DNA of 64,000 nt from Betaproteobacteria bacterium HGW-Betaproteobacteria-9. Lineage in GTDB: Bacteria; Pseudomonadota; Gammaproteobacteria; Burkholderiales; Burkholderiaceae_C. Numbering within the stretch: position 1 is the first letter of the stretch; each line of letters begins with the position of its first letter. Of the stretch, positions 61,375 to 64,000 are shown piece after piece. The translations under genes were made by a program, and so were the position numbers. The notes beneath the pieces are model-generated. The model had not been told where the DNA came from, searched no databases, and saw only the letters and a program-made list of their open reading frames with translations. The stretch is from contig PHCC01000005.1 in NCBI GenBank assembly GCA_002842215.1, positions 124,001-188,000 on the forward strand, read 5' to 3'.

Positions 61375-62899
61375 GGGCCGCTCCCAGGTCGAGGCCGCGG
61401 GACGAGGCCTGCGAGTAATAGAAACCCATGTCGGTGGAGACCGGGTCGTAGGCGGACTTGCCTTCGGTGCCCATGGACATGCGCACCATCGACGCGGCGT
61501 CGGGGTTCTGCCAGTCCTCGGGCACGCGCTGGCCGTTGGCCACGCCGCGCAGCACCACCTGGTGGCGGATCAGGGCATCGATGGCCGGGCCGAGCTTGAC
61601 GGCTTCGTCCACCTTGGAGAGCACCACGCCGTGCAGCGTGCTGGACTTGAAGGCGGTGAGCACGTCGTCGAGCGTGTCGCCGTGTGAGCCGGCGTTGAGC
61701 ACCAGGGTCTTCTTGACCTTGGGCACGTCGAGCACATCGAGCATGTCCTGGATGCGCTGGTCGCGCTGGCCCAGGCCCGCGGTGTCGATGATCACCATGC
61801 GCTTGTTGGTCAGCAGGTTGAGCAGATCGATCAGCGCCGCACGGTCGTGCGCCAGGTGGGCCACAACGCCGAGCATGCGGCCGTAGGCGCGCAGCTGTTC
61901 GTAGCCCGAGACGCGGTAGGTGTCGAGCGTGATCATGCCCACGCTGCCGGCGCCGTATTGTTTGACGCACTGGGCGGCGAGCTTGGCGGCGGTGGTGGTC
62001 TTGCCGACACCGGTGGCGCCGATCAGGGAGATCACACCGCCTTCGTCGCACAGGCCGGCGCCAGGGGCGGCGGTCTTCAGGTTGCGGCTGAGCACGTCCA
62101 TCAGCCAGCGCATGGCTTCGGGCGCGGCGCTGTCGGCGGGCACGCGTTCGAGCACGGCGCGCGACATGGCGGGCGAATAGCCGGCGCGGATGAGCTTGAG
62201 CATCAGCTGCGACTGGATCGGGTTCTGCTTGGACGAACCGAGCCACGCCAGCGTGTTGAAGCGCTCTTCGATCATGTCCTTGAGCGCCGAGAGTTCCACC
62301 GCCACGCTCGGGCCGCCGTGTTCGGCCTGGCGCTGCGGCGGCAGCGAGTCTTCCCAGCTGGGCTGGACCACCGCGCGGGTGCGGATGGGCGGGGGCGAGG
62401 CATCGGCACGTGGCTTGGCGACGGCGCTTTCGTTGAAACGCTGCACCGGCACCTGGATCGGTGCTGCGGCGCGCGGTGCGGCGGCCATGCGGCGCGGTTC
62501 GGGGACCACGGCGGGCTGCTGGGGTTCCGGCGCCACCGGCTCACCCGAGAGGGCGGCGCGGCGTTTGCGCAGCATGCGCTCGCGCACGTATTCCTGGAAC
62601 GACAGCGTGCTCATGGACAGCGCTTCGGTGTCCTCCTCCACCGAGTCGGAACCCGTTGGCAGGGGTTGCGTCGCGCGGCCGGCCGAAGGCCGGGTCACGA
62701 TGGGTGGCATGCGCTCACCACGGCCGGTCTGCGGGGCTTGGGGGGCCATCGGGGCCAGGCTTTCTTCGGCCGCGGCCATGACCTCGAAACCGTCGCCGGT
62801 GGAGCGCGACGAGAGGATCACGGCGCTGTCGCCGAAGGCGTTGCGCGCCTTGGCCATGGCTTCGCGCGAGGTCGGTGCGGTGAATCGCTGGATGTTCAT
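61367..62899 (-). CDS. flhF: Flagellar SRP-like GTPase FlhF
   Basis: 510-aa GTPase that sets flagellar position. An N-terminal basic part, a long Pro/Ala-rich linker (residues ~60-200), a helical N domain and the GTPase G domain with G1 SLIGATGVGKTTT near residue 290, then ITLDTYRVSGYEQL, IIDTAGLGQRD and VLSKVDEAVKLG. The ATG overlaps the flhA stop (ATGA). Confidence 0.95.
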   Translation of the reverse strand: MNIQRFTAPTSREAMAKARNAFGDSAVILSSRSTGDGFEVMAAAEESLAPMAPQAPQTGRGERMPPIVTRPSAGRATQPLPTGSDSVEEDTEALSMSTLSFQEYVRERMLRKRRAALSGEPVAPEPQQPAVVPEPRRMAAAPRAAAPIQVPVQRFNESAVAKPRADASPPPIRTRAVVQPSWEDSLPPQRQAEHGGPSVAVELSALKDMIEERFNTLAWLGSSKQNPIQSQLMLKLIRAGYSPAMSRAVLERVPADSAAPEAMRWLMDVLSRNLKTAAPGAGLCDEGGVISLIGATGVGKTTTAAKLAAQCVKQYGAGSVGMITLDTYRVSGYEQLRAYGRMLGVVAHLAHDRAALIDLLNLLTNKRMVIIDTAGLGQRDQRIQDMLDVLDVPKVKKTLVLNAGSHGDTLDDVLTAFKSSTLHGVVLSKVDEAVKLGPAIDALIRHQVVLRGVANGQRVPEDWQNPDAASMVRMSMGTEGKSAYDPVSTDMGFYYSQASSRGLDLGAAHV

Positions 62900-64000
62900 G
62901 CTGCAAGCTCCCCAAGAATCGGGCCGATACGGATGAGGTGGGTTTCAGGGATCTCGCTGTGGGCGAGCACCTGGAGGCGGGGCGCCGCGCGCCGCAGGAG
63001 GCGCGCCATGGCGTTGCGGATTGCGTCGGGCACCAGCAGGCAGGCGGGCACGCCTTTTTCTTCCTGCTTGTTGGCGATGTCGGTGGCGGACTTGCTGAGC
63101 ATCTCGGCGACGCCGGGGTCCAGCGCGCCACCGGCGGCACCGGAAAGGGCCTGCATCAGCAAACGCTCCAGACCGGGTTCGATGGCGATCACTTCGAGTT
63201 CTTTCACCGGGCCGTAGATCTGCTGCACGATGGCCGGGGCCAGCGCCATGCGCACACGGCGGGCCAGCTCGACCGGGTCGGTGGTGACAGTCGCGTGTTC
63301 GGCGATGGCTTCGATGATGGTGCGGATGTCGCGCACGTGCACCGACTCTTCCAGCAGCAGCTGCAGCACTTTCTGGAAGGTGGCGATGGAGATCATCTTG
63401 GGCACGACTTCTTCAATCAGTTTCGGGGCCAGGCGGGTCACGTGTTCGACCAGGTCCTGGGTCTCCGTCCGGCTGAGCAATCTCGCGGCCTGGACTTGCA
63501 TCAAGTGTGAAAGATGCGTGGCCAGCACGGTCTCGGAATCAACCACGGTAAAACCCGCCATTTGCGCGTTCTCACGTTGTTTGTCTTCGATCCAGTGCGC
63601 CGGCAGGCCGAAGGCGGGGTCGGTGGTCGGGGTGCCGATGAGCGGGGTGCCGATGCCGCCCGGATCGATGGCCAGGAACATGCCGGGGAAGACCTCGCCC
63701 TCGCCCACCACCACGCCGCGCAGCGTGATGCGGTAGGCGCTGGGGCGCAGTTCCAGGTTGTCGCGCACGTGCACGGCCGGCGGCAGGAAACCCACTTCCT
63801 GGGCGAATTTTTTGCGCACGCCCTTGATGCGGGTGAGCAGGTCGCCCTGGCGGCTCTTGTCGACCATGGCGATCAGGCGGTAGCCCAGTTCCAGGCCCAG
63901 CAGGTCGACCGGCTGCAGGTCGTCCCAGGTGGCTTCGCCGTCGTTGGCGGCGGGGGCCTCGTCCGCCACCGGTGCGGGTTTGCTTTCTTCCTTGAAACGC
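62896..64000 (-). CDS. flhA: Flagellar export gate protein FlhA, C-terminal part (5' end outside window)
   Basis: The last ~367 residues of FlhA: a linker (RFKEESKPAPVADEAP), then the cytoplasmic domain that docks chaperone-substrate complexes (DLLGLELGYRLIAMVDKSRQ, LTRIKGVRKKFAQEVGFLPP, LVEHVTRLAPKLIEEVVPKM). The eight-helix membrane part lies beyond position 64000. Confidence 0.95.
   Translation of the reverse strand, partial: RFKEESKPAPVADEAPAANDGEATWDDLQPVDLLGLELGYRLIAMVDKSRQGDLLTRIKGVRKKFAQEVGFLPPAVHVRDNLELRPSAYRITLRGVVVGEGEVFPGMFLAIDPGGIGTPLIGTPTTDPAFGLPAHWIEDKQRENAQMAGFTVVDSETVLATHLSHLMQVQAARLLSRTETQDLVEHVTRLAPKLIEEVVPKMISIATFQKVLQLLLEESVHVRDIRTIIEAIAEHATVTTDPVELARRVRMALAPAIVQQIYGPVKELEVIAIEPGLERLLMQALSGAAGGALDPGVAEMLSKSATDIANKQEEKGVPACLLVPDAIRNAMARLLRRAAPRLQVLAHSEIPETHLIRIGPILGELAA

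Noticed and set aside
1-64000. CRISPR arrays, tRNA or rRNA genes, complete insertion sequences, phage genes
   Set aside because: None seen: no regularly spaced direct repeats, no cloverleaf or rRNA segments, no transposase or integrase motifs on either strand.

Overview
The window is a GC-rich chromosomal segment from a betaproteobacterium, most likely a Comamonadaceae member of the Hydrogenophaga/Acidovorax kind. This rests on paired MKK(S/T)LIALA-type porins, the flhA-flhF-flhG-fliA and flg gene layout, a diiron Coq7 hydroxylase, and the style of the GC-rich intergenic repeats. No rRNA, tRNA, CRISPR array, complete insertion sequence or phage gene was seen.

Layout. (1) 1-6.7 kb, minus strand: a dipeptide/oligopeptide ABC transporter operon in the order permease B, M20 amidohydrolase, binding protein, permease C, ATPase, ATPase. 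A 51-codon remnant of another binding protein lies upstream. (2) 6.9-14.2 kb: a ComEA-like secreted helix-hairpin-helix protein, two porins, coq7, an OsmC protein, a small-RNA-like transcription unit, ilvA and a CobT homologue with altered active-site residues. (3) 14.2-30.8 kb: a type II secretion locus, gspC divergent from gspGHIJKLMN-D-E and then gspF. Between gspE and gspF sits a 5 kb cassette of two Tat-signal multicopper oxidases and a SCO1-type copper chaperone. (4) 30.9-39.1 kb: 5'-nucleotidase, SbmA-like ABC exporter, MFS transporter, SnoaL-like protein, lipoprotein, LysE exporter, a patch of gene debris (YdeI fragment plus an internally deleted copy of the MFS gene tail), two unassigned genes and queC. 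(5) 39.1-52.9 kb: an HDOD protein and the flagellar genes flgLKJIHGFEDCB (minus), then flgA, flgM and flgN (plus), with a clear sigma-28 promoter before flgM. (6) 53-59.8 kb: an accessory block inside the flagellar region, holding an enolase-superfamily enzyme, a long palindrome, an 826-residue HAD-type protein and a three-gene overlapping unit (glycosyltransferase-like protein and two methyltransferases). (7) 59.8-64 kb: fliA, a P-loop-less flhG, flhF and the 3' part of flhA.

The most unusual signals are these. A family of at least seven GC-rich repeats always starts within about 10 nt after a stop codon, in the sense orientation of the gene just ended; one copy appears to supply the gspJ start codon, and one shows a compensatory base-pair change. 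A copper-oxidase cassette interrupts the secretion operon, and its two genes share conserved upstream blocks at matching spacing. The unit before ilvA looks like a small RNA with its own promoter and terminator. A 161-bp near-palindrome begins at the stop codon of the enolase-superfamily gene.
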